A stretch of 64,000 bases of DNA from Arthrobacter sp. NicSoilC5 (GTDB lineage: Bacteria; Actinomycetota; Actinomycetes; Actinomycetales; Micrococcaceae): contig NZ_AP024660.1 of assembly GCF_019977395.1 (NCBI RefSeq), forward strand, positions 4,588,001 to 4,652,000, written 5' to 3'. Positions 50,285 through 62,033 of this stretch are shown here, piece by piece (position 1 is the stretch's first letter; each line of letters begins with the position of its first letter). Below the pieces are notes generated by a model. That model searched no databases. It was not told the origin of the DNA and saw only the letters and a program-made list of their open reading frames with translations. Position numbers and translations under genes: made by a program.

Positions 50285-51250
50285 CTAGGGAACCAGCAGG
50301 ACTTTCCCGGTGGTCTTGCGGCCTTCGAGGTCGCGGTGCGCCTGCCCGGCCTGGCTGAGCGGGTAGCGTGCACCGATCCGGACCTTCAGGCTGCCGTCGG
50401 CTGCGGCGGCGAACACCTCGTCCGAACGCCAGCGCCGCTCCGCCGCGTCCCGCAGGTAGTGGCCCATGGTGGGGCGCGTCAGGAACAGGGAGCCCGCGGC
50501 GTTGAGGCGCTGCGGGTCAAACGGCGGGACGGGCCCGGAAGCCGCCCCGAACAGCACCAGCATGCCCCGGATCCGCAAGGCTGCCAGGGAGCCGTCGAAC
50601 GTATCCTTCCCCACGCCGTCGTAGACGACGTCGACGCCGGTACCGCTGGTGATGTCCCTGACCCGCTCCGCGAAGCCGTCGTAGCGCAGCACGTGGTGCG
50701 CGCCGGCTTCGAGCGCAAGCTGCTCCTTTTCGTCGGTGGAGACCGTGGTGATGACTTCCGCGCCCCGTGCCTTGAGCAGCTGGATCAGCAGCAGCCCCAC
50801 GCCCCCGGCGCCCGCGTGCAGCAGGACCTTGTGGCCGGGCTCCACCTTGAAGGTGGAATTCATCAGGTAGTGGGCGGTGACGCCCTGCAGGGGGAGCGCT
50901 GCGGCAGTGAAAACATCCAGGCCTTTCGGTACGGGCAGTGCGGCATCCTCATCCACCAGCGCGTAGTCCGCGTAGCAGCTGATGCCTTCAGCGGTAGCCA
51001 CCCGGCTGCCCACGGCGAAGCCGGTCACGCCCTCGCCGACTGCCTCGACAGTGCCGGCGGCCTCCGAACCTGGAGTGAAGGGGTAGGGGACTTTGTACGT
51101 TCCGCTGCGCTTATAGGTGTCGATGAAGTTGACGCCGGCCGCCCCGACCTTGACCAGCAGCTGCCCAGGGCCCGGAACGGGGGGCTCCGCCTCCGTGTAC
51201 TCAAGGACTTCCGGTCCGCCTGCCTGCCGTGCGACGATTGCGTGCGTCAT
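50285..51250 (-). CDS. Zinc-independent quinone oxidoreductase (MDR superfamily)
   Basis: A 321-residue NADPH-dependent quinone reductase. The GVNFIDTYKRSGTYKVPYPF substrate loop, PGSEAAGTVEAVGEGV, and LLHAGAGGVGLLLIQLLKARG (Rossmann motif AGGVG) identify the QOR branch of medium-chain dehydrogenases; the zinc-binding cysteines of alcohol dehydrogenases are absent. GGAGAG precedes ATG 51250. It is divergent from the arginine operon with 155 bases between. Confidence 0.92.
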   Translation of the reverse strand: MTHAIVARQAGGPEVLEYTEAEPPVPGPGQLLVKVGAAGVNFIDTYKRSGTYKVPYPFTPGSEAAGTVEAVGEGVTGFAVGSRVATAEGISCYADYALVDEDAALPVPKGLDVFTAAALPLQGVTAHYLMNSTFKVEPGHKVLLHAGAGGVGLLLIQLLKARGAEVITTVSTDEKEQLALEAGAHHVLRYDGFAERVRDITSGTGVDVVYDGVGKDTFDGSLAALRIRGMLVLFGAASGPVPPFDPQRLNAAGSLFLTRPTMGHYLRDAAERRWRSDEVFAAAADGSLKVRIGARYPLSQAGQAHRDLEGRKTTGKVLLVP

Positions 51251-51355
51251 GGCTCTCCTTTCGCGGGTCCCGGCGTCTCCGGCCCCGGCTGCCGAAACCA
51301 TCCTAGGGACACTCCCGGGCGGCACGACAAGTGCCGCGTTACCCGGACGCGCTCG

Positions 51356-51391
51356 AATGCATAATTATCAGTACCAATGCATAACTATTGC
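51356..51391 (+). promoter_or_regulatory. Tandem ARG boxes (ArgR operator) of the arginine operon
   Basis: Two copies of AATGCATAA-Y-TAT (TGCATAA at 51358 and 51378) are exactly 20 bases apart and directly upstream of the TATAGT -10. This fits pairs of ARG boxes bound by an ArgR hexamer; argR itself is the sixth gene of the operon. Confidence 0.75.
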
Positions 51392-51393
51392 TG

Positions 51394-51399
51394 TATAGT
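51394..51399 (+). promoter_or_regulatory. -10 element (TATAGT) for argC
   Basis: TATAGT is followed by CGGAGC and ATG 51406. The message is probably leaderless; the GGAG is too close to the ATG to act as a normal ribosome-binding site. Confidence 0.6.
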
Positions 51400-51405
51400 C
51401 GGAGC

Positions 51406-52437
51406 ATGACTATTTCTGTTGCGGTTTCGGGAGCCAGCGGCTACGCCGGGGGAGAGGTCCTCCGCCTCCTTGCCGGGCACCCCGGTGTGACCATTGGCGC
51501 CATCACAGCCCACAGCAACGCCGGTTCCCGCCTCGGTGAACTCCAGCCCCACCTGCACGGGCTGGCCAGCCGCATCCTCGAGGACACAACGGTGGAGAAC
51601 CTCTCCGGCCACGACGTCGTGTTCCTTGCCCTGCCGCACGGCGCCTCCGCGGAGATCGCCGCCCAGCTGCCGGAGGGCACGGTGGTCATCGACGCCGGCG
51701 CAGACCACCGGCTTGAGGACCCCGCCGCCTGGGAAAAGTTCTACGGCTCCGCCCACGCCGGCACCTGGCCCTACGGCCTTCCCGAGCTGCCCGGCCAGCG
51801 TGAAGCCCTCAAGGGCGCCAAACGCATCGCCGTTCCCGGGTGCTACCCCACGTCCGCCCTGCTGGCCCTGACCCCCGGGTTCGCCGCGCACCTGCTGGAG
51901 CCCGACGACGTCGTGATCGTTTCCGCGTCCGGCACCTCAGGCGCGGGCAAGGCCGCCAAAGTCAACCTGATCGGCTCGGAGGTCATGGGCTCCATGAGCC
52001 CCTACGGCGTAGGCGGCGGCCACCGGCACACGCCGGAAATCGAGCAGGGCCTGTCCAACGCGGCGGGGGAGCAGGTCACCGTATCCTTTACGCCCACCCT
52101 TGCCCCGATGAGTCGCGGCATCCTGACCACCGCCACGGCCAAGGTCAAGGCCGGCACCACGGCGGCGGAACTGCGCCTGGCCTGGGCCGAGGCGTACGAA
52201 GATGAGCCGTTCGTCCACCTGCTGCCGGAAGGCCAGTGGCCCACCACCAAATCGGTCCAGAGCTCCAACCATGCCGCCATGCAGCTGGCCTTCGACGCCC
52301 ACACCGGCCGGGTCATCGTCACCTGCGTCATCGACAACCTCACCAAGGGCACTGCCGGCGGCGCCGTGCAGTCCATGAACATCGCACTCGGCCTGCCGGA
52401 AACCGCCGGCCTCAACCTGCAGGGAGTAGCCCCGTGA
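51406..52437 (+). CDS. argC: N-acetyl-gamma-glutamyl-phosphate reductase ArgC
   Basis: A 343-residue reductase, third step of arginine synthesis. [22 protein letters not shown] is the NADP Rossmann motif, and the catalytic cysteine is in [16 protein letters not shown] (about residue 148). [13 protein letters not shown] is conserved. First gene of the argCJBDFRGH operon under the ARG boxes; the stop overlaps the argJ start (GTGA). Confidence 0.96.
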   Translation: MTISVAVSGASGYAGGEVLRLLAGHPGVTIGAITAHSNAGSRLGELQPHLHGLASRILEDTTVENLSGHDVVFLALPHGASAEIAAQLPEGTVVIDAGADHRLEDPAAWEKFYGSAHAGTWPYGLPELPGQREALKGAKRIAVPGCYPTSALLALTPGFAAHLLEPDDVVIVSASGTSGAGKAAKVNLIGSEVMGSMSPYGVGGGHRHTPEIEQGLSNAAGEQVTVSFTPTLAPMSRGILTTATAKVKAGTTAAELRLAWAEAYEDEPFVHLLPEGQWPTTKSVQSSNHAAMQLAFDAHTGRVIVTCVIDNLTKGTAGGAVQSMNIALGLPETAGLNLQGVAP

Positions 52438-53600
52438 CCATCACCGCACCCCAGGGATTCCGGGCCGCCGGCGTCACTGCCGGACTCAAGGCCTCCGGCA
52501 ATCCGGACCTCGCCCTGGTCGTCAACGACGGCCCCTCCAAGGCCGCCGCCGCCGTGTTCACCAGCAACCGGGTGGCGGCAGCCCCCGTGCACTGGTCCCG
52601 CCAGGTGGTCTCCGACGGCCGGGTGGACGCCGTCATCCTCAACTCCGGCGGCGCCAACGCCTGCACCGGCCCCACCGGGTTCCAGAACACCCACAGCACA
52701 GCGGAAAAAGTGGCGAAGGTGCTGGGGATCTCGGCCACTGACGTCTTCGTCTGCTCCACCGGCCTGATCGGCGAGCAGCTGCCCATGGACAAGATCCTTC
52801 CGGGGGTGGAGGCTGCCGCGGCGGAGCTCAGCACCGACGGCGGTCCGGCCGCCGGCACCGCCATCATGACCACGGACAGCGTGCCCAAGTCAGCGCTCTT
52901 CATCGGCACCGACGCCGACGGCCAGGAGTTCAGCATCGGCGGCATCGCCAAGGGGGCAGGCATGCTGGCCCCGGGCCTGGCCACCATGCTGGTGGTGCTC
53001 ACCACGGATGCCGACGTGCAGCCGGAAATGCTCGACGTCGTCCTCCGCGATGCCACCCGCGTCACCTTTGACCGCGCCGACTCGGACGGCTGCATGTCAA
53101 CCAACGACACCGTGGTCCTGCTTGCCTCGGGAGCTTCCGGTGCCGTGCCGTCCGCCGAGGCGTTCGGTGCCGGGCTGACCCAGGTCTGCGCCGAGCTGGC
53201 ACGCAAACTGATCGCCGATGCCGAGGGCGCCAGCCACGACATCGCCATCCGGACCTTCAACGCGGCCAGTGAAGCCGACGCCGAGACGGTCAGCCGCTCC
53301 GTGGCCCGCTCCAACCTCTTCAAGGCCGCCATCTTCGGCAAGGACCCCAACTGGGGGCGTGTGCTCTCCGCCGTGGGCACCACCGACGCCGCCTTCGAGC
53401 CGGACAAACTCAACGTGGCCATGAACGGCATCCAGATCTGCCGGAACGGCAGCATCGGCGATGACCGCTCCCTGGTGGACCTGGAACCCCGCGAAGTGCT
53501 GGTGGAAATCGACCTGCAGGCAGGCGACGCCGAAGCCACCATTTGGACCAACGACCTCACCCACGACTACGTGCACGAAAACAGCGCCTACTCCAGCTAG
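52434..53600 (+). CDS. argJ: Glutamate N-acetyltransferase / amino-acid acetyltransferase ArgJ
   Basis: A 388-residue self-cleaving ornithine acetyltransferase that recycles the acetyl group in arginine synthesis. The cleavage site is A183-T184 in [13 protein letters not shown], giving T184 as nucleophile; [15 protein letters not shown] and the C-terminal [15 protein letters not shown] are diagnostic. The presence of argJ means a cyclic pathway; whether it also makes acetylglutamate from acetyl-CoA cannot be told. GTG 52434 overlaps the argC stop. Confidence 0.96.
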   Translation: MTITAPQGFRAAGVTAGLKASGNPDLALVVNDGPSKAAAAVFTSNRVAAAPVHWSRQVVSDGRVDAVILNSGGANACTGPTGFQNTHSTAEKVAKVLGISATDVFVCSTGLIGEQLPMDKILPGVEAAAAELSTDGGPAAGTAIMTTDSVPKSALFIGTDADGQEFSIGGIAKGAGMLAPGLATMLVVLTTDADVQPEMLDVVLRDATRVTFDRADSDGCMSTNDTVVLLASGASGAVPSAEAFGAGLTQVCAELARKLIADAEGASHDIAIRTFNAASEADAETVSRSVARSNLFKAAIFGKDPNWGRVLSAVGTTDAAFEPDKLNVAMNGIQICRNGSIGDDRSLVDLEPREVLVEIDLQAGDAEATIWTNDLTHDYVHENSAYSS

Positions 53601-53654
53601 GAGCCCCGGCCACGGCAATACCGCCAGGCACAAGCCGCTGTGGAAAGTGACAAC

Positions 53655-54614
53655 ATGAACACCCAGACGCGTGAAACCACCAGCATGTCCGCCGCCCAGG
53701 ACAAGGCAGAAACCCTGATCGAGGCACTGCCTTGGATCCAGCGGTTCGCCGGCACCACCATGGTGATCAAATACGGCGGCAACGCCATGGTCAACGACGA
53801 ACTCCGGCGTGCCTTCGCCGAGGACATCGTCTTCCTCCACCACGTGGGCATCCACCCTGTAGTGGTGCACGGCGGCGGTCCGCAGATCAACTCGATGCTG
53901 GGCCGGCTGGGCATCGAATCCGAATTCAAGGGCGGCCTGCGCGTCACCACCCCCGAGGCGATGGACGTGGTCCGCATGGTCCTCACCGGCCAGGTGGGCC
54001 GCGAACTGGTGGGCCTGATCAACTCCCACGGTCCCTACGCCGTCGGCATGTCCGGCGAAGACGGCGGGCTCCTCCGCGCCGTCCGCACCGGGACCGTGGT
54101 GGACGGCGAAGACGTGGACCTGGGGCTGGTGGGCGAGGTGGTCGGCGTCGACCCCGCAGGCATCATGGACATCCTCGCCGCGGGCCGCATCCCCGTAATT
54201 TCCACGGTGGCCCCGGAAATCGTCGACGGCGGCGAAGGCGTGGCGGGGGCCGCGCGGTTCCAGCCCACCGGCCAGGTCCTGAATGTCAACGCCGACACCG
54301 CAGCGGCCGCCGTGGCCTCGGCCCTTGGTGCCTCCAAGCTGGTGATCCTGACCGACGTCGAGGGCCTCTACGCCAACTGGCCGGACAAGTCTTCCCTGAT
54401 CTCCTCGCTCACGGCGTCGGAGCTGCGGGACATGCTGCCCCGCCTCGAATCCGGCATGATCCCCAAGATGGCCGCGTGCCTCAAGGCCATCGACGAGGGC
54501 GTGGAACGCGCACACATCGTGGACGGGCGCCTGCCCCACTCCATGCTTCTTGAAACATTTACGACGGCGGGCATCGGCACCCAGGTTGTCCCGGACGAGG
54601 AGATCAACGGATGA
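53655..54614 (+). CDS. argB: Acetylglutamate kinase ArgB
   Basis: A 319-residue amino-acid kinase phosphorylating N-acetylglutamate. [10 protein letters not shown] (nucleotide lysine), [26 protein letters not shown] and [12 protein letters not shown] are in family order; an N-terminal helix (~1-25) of the arginine-inhibited hexameric form is present. ATG 53655 is chosen over GTG 53640 because GGAAAG lies 8 bases before it. ATGA overlap with argD. Confidence 0.95.
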   Translation: MNTQTRETTSMSAAQDKAETLIEALPWIQRFAGTTMVIKYGGNAMVNDELRRAFAEDIVFLHHVGIHPVVVHGGGPQINSMLGRLGIESEFKGGLRVTTPEAMDVVRMVLTGQVGRELVGLINSHGPYAVGMSGEDGGLLRAVRTGTVVDGEDVDLGLVGEVVGVDPAGIMDILAAGRIPVISTVAPEIVDGGEGVAGAARFQPTGQVLNVNADTAAAAVASALGASKLVILTDVEGLYANWPDKSSLISSLTASELRDMLPRLESGMIPKMAACLKAIDEGVERAHIVDGRLPHSMLLETFTTAGIGTQVVPDEEING

Positions 54615-55864
54615 ACACCATGGAAAAGTCACCAGTGAATGAGTTGGTGGAAACCACGGGCCACGCCGGTTCCGAGTGGCTCTCCCGCTACTCCAGCTCG
54701 CTGATGAACGTGTTCGGCACGCCGCAGCGGGTCCTGGTCCGCGGCGCCGGCTGCCTGGTCTGGGACGCCGACGGCAAGGAATACCTGGACCTGCTCGGCG
54801 GCATCGCCGTGAACGCCCTGGGCCACGCCCACCCGTTCGTGACGTCGGTGATTTCCAGCCAGCTGGCCACCCTGGGGCACGTCTCCAACTTCTTCACCAG
54901 CCCCACCCAGGTGGCGCTGGCCGAGAAACTCCTGCAATTGGCCCACGCGCCAGCCGGCTCCAAGGTGTTCTTCAGCAACTCCGGCACCGAGGCCAACGAG
55001 GCAGCGTTCAAGCTGGCCCGGCGCAACACCGGTTCCGGGGACACGAAACGCACGAAGATTATTGCCCTGGAGGGCGCCTTCCATGGCCGGACCATGGGGG
55101 CCCTGGCACTCACCGCCAAGGAAGCCTACCGTGCACCCTTCGAGCCGCTGCCCGGCGGCGTGGTGCACATCCCGTTCGGTGACATCGCCGCGCTGGAGGC
55201 AGCCGTTGACGACACCGTCGCCGCCGTGTTCCTGGAACCGATCCAGGGCGAGGCAGGCGTCCGTCCGCTGCCGCCGGGCTACCTGAAGGCAGCGCGGGAG
55301 GCCACCAGCAAAGTGGGCGCCCTGCTCATCCTGGACGAGGTCCAGACCGGCATCGGCCGGACCGGCAAATGGCTCGCCAGCGAGGATGCGGGCATCGTCC
55401 CCGACGCCATCACCCTGGCCAAGGGGCTGGGCGGAGGCTTCCCCATCGGTGCTCTGCTCACCTTTGGTGAGCAGACGTCGTCGTTGCTCTCAGCAGGCCA
55501 GCACGGCACGACGTTTGGCGGAAATCCCGTGGCTACCGCGGCGGCCCTGGCCACCCTCCACGCCCTCGAAAGCCAGAACGTGCTGGCCAACGCGGCGGCG
55601 GTTGGGGAGCACCTGCGCTCCGCGCTGGGCGCCATTCCCGGCGTCACCGAAGTCCGCGGCGAAGGACTGCTGATCGGCTTCGACCTGGACGCCGACGTCG
55701 CGCCGGCCGTGGTGCAGGCGGCCCTCGACGCCGGCTTCATCGTCAACAGCCCGGGTCCGCGCACCATCCGCCTGGCACCGCCGCTGATCCTCACCACGGC
55801 GCAGGCCGATGCCTTCCTCTCCGCTTTCCCGGCAATCCTCCAAGCAGCTAAGGACGCCCAGTGA
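54611..55864 (+). CDS. argD: Acetylornithine aminotransferase ArgD
   Basis: A 417-residue class III PLP aminotransferase. [18 protein letters not shown] binds the cofactor phosphate, [14 protein letters not shown] contains the cofactor aspartate, and the Schiff-base lysine is in [15 protein letters not shown]. Its position between argB and argF settles acetylornithine specificity. ATGA overlap upstream and GTGA downstream. Confidence 0.96.
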   Translation: MNTMEKSPVNELVETTGHAGSEWLSRYSSSLMNVFGTPQRVLVRGAGCLVWDADGKEYLDLLGGIAVNALGHAHPFVTSVISSQLATLGHVSNFFTSPTQVALAEKLLQLAHAPAGSKVFFSNSGTEANEAAFKLARRNTGSGDTKRTKIIALEGAFHGRTMGALALTAKEAYRAPFEPLPGGVVHIPFGDIAALEAAVDDTVAAVFLEPIQGEAGVRPLPPGYLKAAREATSKVGALLILDEVQTGIGRTGKWLASEDAGIVPDAITLAKGLGGGFPIGALLTFGEQTSSLLSAGQHGTTFGGNPVATAAALATLHALESQNVLANAAAVGEHLRSALGAIPGVTEVRGEGLLIGFDLDADVAPAVVQAALDAGFIVNSPGPRTIRLAPPLILTTAQADAFLSAFPAILQAAKDAQ

Positions 55865-56862
55865 CCACCGCAACCCGGCACTTCCTCAAGGACACCGACC
55901 TCAGCCCCGCCGAGCAGGCAGAGGTGCTGGAACTTGCCGCCCGCATGAAGGCGGCCCCCTACAGCGTGCAGCCCTACGCCGCGGAAGGCAGCGGCCGCAA
56001 GACCGTGGCCGTGATCTTCGACAAGACCTCCACCCGGACCCGCGTGTCCTTCGCCACCGGCGTGGCCGACATGGGCGGCAACGCGCTGGTCATCAACCCG
56101 GGCGAAGCCCAGATCGGGCACAAGGAATCCGTGGAGGACACCGCCAAGGTCCTCGAACGGATGGTGTCCACCATCGTGTGGCGCACCGGCGCGCACGCAG
56201 GCCTGGTGGCCATGGCTGCCAACTCCAAGGTCCCGGTCATCAACGCCCTGTGCGACGACTACCACCCGTGCCAGCTCCTGGCCGACCTGCTCGCCGTCAA
56301 GGAACACAAGGGCGAACTCAAGGGGCTCACCATGAGCTACCTGGGCGATGCCGCGAACAACATGGCCAACTCCTACCTGCTGGCCGGAGTCACGGCCGGC
56401 ATGCATGTCCGGATCGCCGGGCCGGCGGGCTACCTGCCCGCGGAGGACATCGTCGCGGCAGCCCGGGAGCGTGCGGCCGAAACCGGCGGCTCCGTGCTCA
56501 TCACCACCGACGCCAAGGAAGCGCTGCAGGGCGCAGACGTCGTAGCCACCGACACCTGGGTGTCCATGGGCCAGGAAGCCGAAAAGGAAGCCCGGATGCA
56601 GCTGTTCCGGGACTACTCCGTGGACTCGGACGCCATGGCACTCGCCGCGGAAGACGCCGTCGTGCTTCACTGCCTGCCCGCCTACCGCGGCTACGAAATT
56701 TCCGCCGACGTCATCGACGGCCCGCAGTCCATCGTCTGGGATGAAGCCGAAAACCGGCTGCACGCCCAGAAGGCGCTGATGGCGTGGCTGATGCACCGCT
56801 CGGGCCTTGCCTTCGTGGACGGACTTTCCCCCGTCGAAGGCACCGGAGAGAGCACGTTCTAG
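55861..56862 (+). CDS. argF: Ornithine carbamoyltransferase ArgF
   Basis: A 333-residue carbamoyltransferase. Carbamoyl phosphate is bound by [11 protein letters not shown], ornithine by [19 protein letters not shown] residues (here [15 protein letters not shown]), and the catalytic loop is [13 protein letters not shown]. Its last base pair is shared with the argR start. Confidence 0.96.
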   Translation: MTTATRHFLKDTDLSPAEQAEVLELAARMKAAPYSVQPYAAEGSGRKTVAVIFDKTSTRTRVSFATGVADMGGNALVINPGEAQIGHKESVEDTAKVLERMVSTIVWRTGAHAGLVAMAANSKVPVINALCDDYHPCQLLADLLAVKEHKGELKGLTMSYLGDAANNMANSYLLAGVTAGMHVRIAGPAGYLPAEDIVAAARERAAETGGSVLITTDAKEALQGADVVATDTWVSMGQEAEKEARMQLFRDYSVDSDAMALAAEDAVVLHCLPAYRGYEISADVIDGPQSIVWDEAENRLHAQKALMAWLMHRSGLAFVDGLSPVEGTGESTF

Positions 56863-57392
56863 TGTCCGCCCAGCCGTCCTCCCCGGGCACCAGCCCCGCC
56901 ACCAAGACCGCCCGGCAGGCGCGCATCACCGCCATCCTCACCGGGCAGTCCGTGCGTTCCCAGGCGGAGCTTGCGGCGCTGCTGGCGGACGATGGCGTCC
57001 AGGTCACCCAGGCCACGCTGTCCCGCGACCTCGTGGAACTGGGTGCCGTCCGGGTCCGCGGGAAGGAAGGCGTCCTGGTGTACGCCGTCCCCGGCGAGGG
57101 CGGCGAACGGGGCGCCAAGAGCGGCGTCACCCAGGAGATCCTGGATGCCCGGCTCGCCCGGCTGTGCAGCGAACTGCTGGTCACCGCCGAAGCGTCCGCC
57201 AACATCGCAGTCCTCCGGACGCCGCCCGGAGCCGCGAACTTCCTGGCCCTGGCCATCGACCACTCGGTGATGCCGTCCATCCTGGGCACCATCGCCGGTG
57301 ACGATACCGTCCTGCTGGTTTCCCGTGACCCGCTGGGTGGCCCGGACCTCGCCGCCCGCTTCCTGCAACTGGCTGAGGAAGCCGGGCAATAA
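56862..57392 (+). CDS. argR: Arginine repressor ArgR
   Basis: A 176-residue repressor. The winged helix (about 17-85) has [20 protein letters not shown] and [20 protein letters not shown]; the C-terminal hexamer and arginine-binding domain has [17 protein letters not shown] and [19 protein letters not shown] 56862 overlaps the argF stop by one base. It very likely binds the ARG boxes at 51356-51391, closing a feedback loop on its own operon. Confidence 0.95.
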   Translation: MSAQPSSPGTSPATKTARQARITAILTGQSVRSQAELAALLADDGVQVTQATLSRDLVELGAVRVRGKEGVLVYAVPGEGGERGAKSGVTQEILDARLARLCSELLVTAEASANIAVLRTPPGAANFLALAIDHSVMPSILGTIAGDDTVLLVSRDPLGGPDLAARFLQLAEEAGQ

Positions 57393-57437
57393 GCTTGAAG
57401 ACAACAAATCAACCAACCCCAACAAGGAGCATTTAAA

Positions 57438-60076
<2,639 letters not shown>

Positions 60077-60087
60077 GAAACATTGTT

Positions 60088-60125
60088 GCCAAGGGCCCCG
60101 GGGCATGTTCCCTGGGGCCCTTGGC
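60088..60125. terminator. Terminator of the arginine operon
   Basis: GCCAAGGGCCCC pairs with GGGGCCCTTGGC (60088-60099, 60114-60125), 11 bases after the argH stop. It directly precedes the next promoter. Confidence 0.75.
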
Positions 60126-60134
60126 GTCTGTGGC

Positions 60135-60140
60135 TAGGCT
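60135..60140 (+). promoter_or_regulatory. -10 element (TAGGCT) for the gene at 60147
   Basis: TAGGCT is followed by GGGGCC and ATG 60147: a leaderless start. Confidence 0.5.
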
Positions 60141-60146
60141 GGGGCC

Positions 60147-60695
60147 ATGAGCGAAACCTTCCGCAAGTTCCTTCGTACCCTGCCCGACTTCCCGTCCGAC
60201 CTGCCCGGCTTCGACCCCGGCAACGCACCGCAGGACCCGGCCTTGCTCTTCAAGCAGTGGCTGGACGAGGCACTGGATGCGGGGGAGCAGCAGCCGCACG
60301 CGTTCAGCCTCGCCACGGTGGGGGAAAGCACCGACGGCGCTCCGCAGCCTTCTTCGCGGATGCTTATCCTGAAGAACATTGACGACGACGGCTGGCACTT
60401 CGCCACGTCCCGCACCTCCCGCAAGGGCCGCGAGCTGTCGGGGTCACCGCGCGCGGCGATGAACTTCTACTGGCCGGCCCTGGGCCGCCAGGTGCGGGTG
60501 GCGGGCACTGTGGTTGAGCTTTCCGCCGAAGCCTCCGCCGTCGACTGGCACGAGCGGCCCCGGGCCGACGGCAGCGACAACCCGGACTGGCAGCTCTACG
60601 CCCTCCAGCCGGCCGAAATCGAGTTCTGGCAGGCCAGCAACGACCGCCGGCACGTCCGCCACCGTGTCGGGCGGGACGGAAGACCACTGGACTGA
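60147..60695 (+). CDS. Pyridoxamine 5'-phosphate oxidase family protein
   Basis: A 182-residue FMN split-barrel protein. PSSRMLILKNIDDDGWHFAT and AAMNFYWPALGRQVRVAGTVV are the PdxH FMN-binding stretches, and EFWQASNDRRHVRHRV near the end corresponds to the PdxH C-terminal substrate region with its R-x-H. It is shorter than E. coli PdxH (about 218), so true PLP-forming activity is probable but not certain. Confidence 0.85.
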   Translation: MSETFRKFLRTLPDFPSDLPGFDPGNAPQDPALLFKQWLDEALDAGEQQPHAFSLATVGESTDGAPQPSSRMLILKNIDDDGWHFATSRTSRKGRELSGSPRAAMNFYWPALGRQVRVAGTVVELSAEASAVDWHERPRADGSDNPDWQLYALQPAEIEFWQASNDRRHVRHRVGRDGRPLD

Positions 60696-60704
60696 CTGCT
60701 CGGC

Positions 60705-60710
60705 TAGGCT
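60705..60710 (+). promoter_or_regulatory. -10 element (TAGGCT) for the gene at 60717
   Basis: TAGGCT is followed by AACCGC and ATG 60717, the same layout as the preceding gene. Confidence 0.5.
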
Positions 60711-60716
60711 AACCGC

Positions 60717-61454
60717 ATGACGTCACCATCCCCTGCCGCCCTCCTCGCTGAACTGCACAAAGCCGCGGACGCACTGACCGCTGCGGTGGACCGGATTCCG
60801 GCCGGCGGCGAAAGGGCCCCGTCCACCCTTCCCGGCTGGAGCCGCGGCCACCTCCTGGCCCACATCGCCGGAATCTGCAGCGCGCTGGCCCGCCAGGTGG
60901 AATACGGGCGGTCCGGCAGGACGGTGGAGCTGTACGACGGCGGCGTGGACGGCCGCAACCGGGCCATCGAGCTTGCCGCCGGCCACAGCCTGGAGGAGCA
61001 CCGGAAGGACGTTGCGGCCGCAGTGCAGCGGGCACTGGCGGCCTTCGATGCGCTGGGGGAGGACGAATGGCAAACGCGCATCGCCTTCCGCGACGGCGTG
61101 ATTTTCGACGCCGGTTTGGCGCTCTGGCGCGAGCTGGTCATCCACACCGCGGACCTGGACACCGGCGCGGGACCCGAGACCTGGAACAGGGCATTCTGCT
61201 CCCACCTCTTCGACTTCCTCGCCGCCCGCGTGCCGGCGGAAACCCGGCTGGTCCTGCAGCCCGTGGCACTCCCGCCGCTGACCCTCGGAACCGGCGGCAG
61301 CACCGTCGTCGTCAGCGGGATGGTGACGGACATCGCCGCGTGGCTCGCAGGCCGGCAGCCGTCGCTGGACAGCCTGCGGGCCACGGCCGCCGGGGACGGC
61401 ACCGATCTTCCCGGCCTGATGCCCTGGCCGTCGGCGATGCCGGACCCCAAGTAG
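60717..61454 (+). CDS. Maleylpyruvate isomerase family mycothiol-dependent enzyme
   Basis: A 245-residue DinB-fold protein. The metal-binding histidines are in LPGWSRGHLLAHIAGI (about residue 46-50) and RELVIHTADLDTGAG (about 138-142), with an acidic ligand nearby, as in mycothiol-dependent maleylpyruvate isomerase. A small C-terminal domain follows (about 165-245). It may isomerise maleylpyruvate or use mycothiol in another detoxification; no aromatic-degradation genes are nearby. It fits a mycothiol-producing actinobacterium. Confidence 0.82.
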   Translation: MTSPSPAALLAELHKAADALTAAVDRIPAGGERAPSTLPGWSRGHLLAHIAGICSALARQVEYGRSGRTVELYDGGVDGRNRAIELAAGHSLEEHRKDVAAAVQRALAAFDALGEDEWQTRIAFRDGVIFDAGLALWRELVIHTADLDTGAGPETWNRAFCSHLFDFLAARVPAETRLVLQPVALPPLTLGTGGSTVVVSGMVTDIAAWLAGRQPSLDSLRATAAGDGTDLPGLMPWPSAMPDPK

Positions 61455-61460
61455 CCATTC

Positions 61461-61521
61461 GTTGCCCCATCACTTTTGGTCCCCAAACCGGGGTTAAAGG
61501 GACCACAAGTGATGGAGCAAC
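61461..61521. repeat. Long imperfect inverted repeat between convergent genes
   Basis: Arms of 23 bases (61461-61483 and 61499-61521) match at 21 positions and flank CCCC/GGGG and a short loop. It begins 7 bases after one stop and ends 17 bases before the opposite gene's stop. It can act as a bidirectional terminator, but the length of the arms and their moderate GC content are unlike the other terminators here. Confidence 0.7.
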
Positions 61522-61538
61522 GCCAGGGGAGTGAGTGG

Positions 61539-62033
61539 TCAGGCGGCCTCGCGGGCCAGCAGGCTCTCTTTGATGCGCAGGCCCCAGCGGAAGCCGCCCA
61601 GCGAGCCGTCGGTCCGTATGACGCGGTGGCACGGCACGAACAGGGCAGCTGCGTTGAACGCGCAGGCACTGGCGGCGGCCCGCACGGCGCGCGGGTTGCC
61701 GGCCAGTGCGGCGTACTCCGAGTAGGTGACGGGTGAGCCCGGCTTGACCTGACGCAGCACGTCCCAGGCGTGGGCACGGAACGGTCCGGACTGCTGGCGG
61801 ACCGGCACCGCCATGGCCGGGGCGGGGTCACCGGCATAGAAGGCCTCCACGGCGGATGAGATCCCCCCAAGGTCCGTTACCTCTTCCACGGCGTCGGGCC
61901 GCAGCATTGGATGGACCTGGCCGGTCAGGTCCGCCAGGCCGGCCGTCCAGCCGGACGCAAGGACCACGCCATCCTGGGCGAGGACCGTAAACGGACCGTC
62001 CGGCGTGGACAGCTGCAGCAGTTGGGCTTTCAT
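61539..62033 (-). CDS. ogt: Methylated-DNA-protein-cysteine methyltransferase
   Basis: A 164-residue suicide repair protein that removes alkyl groups from O6-alkylguanine. The acceptor is C135 in ALFVPCHRVIRTDGSLGGFRWG; the helix AWDVLRQVKPGSPVTYSEYA binds DNA. ATG 62033 overlaps the stop of the upstream adaA-alkA gene (ATGA), so the two repair enzymes are made together. Confidence 0.94.
   Translation of the reverse strand: MKAQLLQLSTPDGPFTVLAQDGVVLASGWTAGLADLTGQVHPMLRPDAVEEVTDLGGISSAVEAFYAGDPAPAMAVPVRQQSGPFRAHAWDVLRQVKPGSPVTYSEYAALAGNPRAVRAAASACAFNAAALFVPCHRVIRTDGSLGGFRWGLRIKESLLAREAA

Noticed and set aside
47872..50358. An 828-codon plus-strand frame opposite the synthetase
   Set aside because: The minus strand carries every NRPS core motif; the opposite frame is Gly/Arg/Gln-rich and matches nothing.
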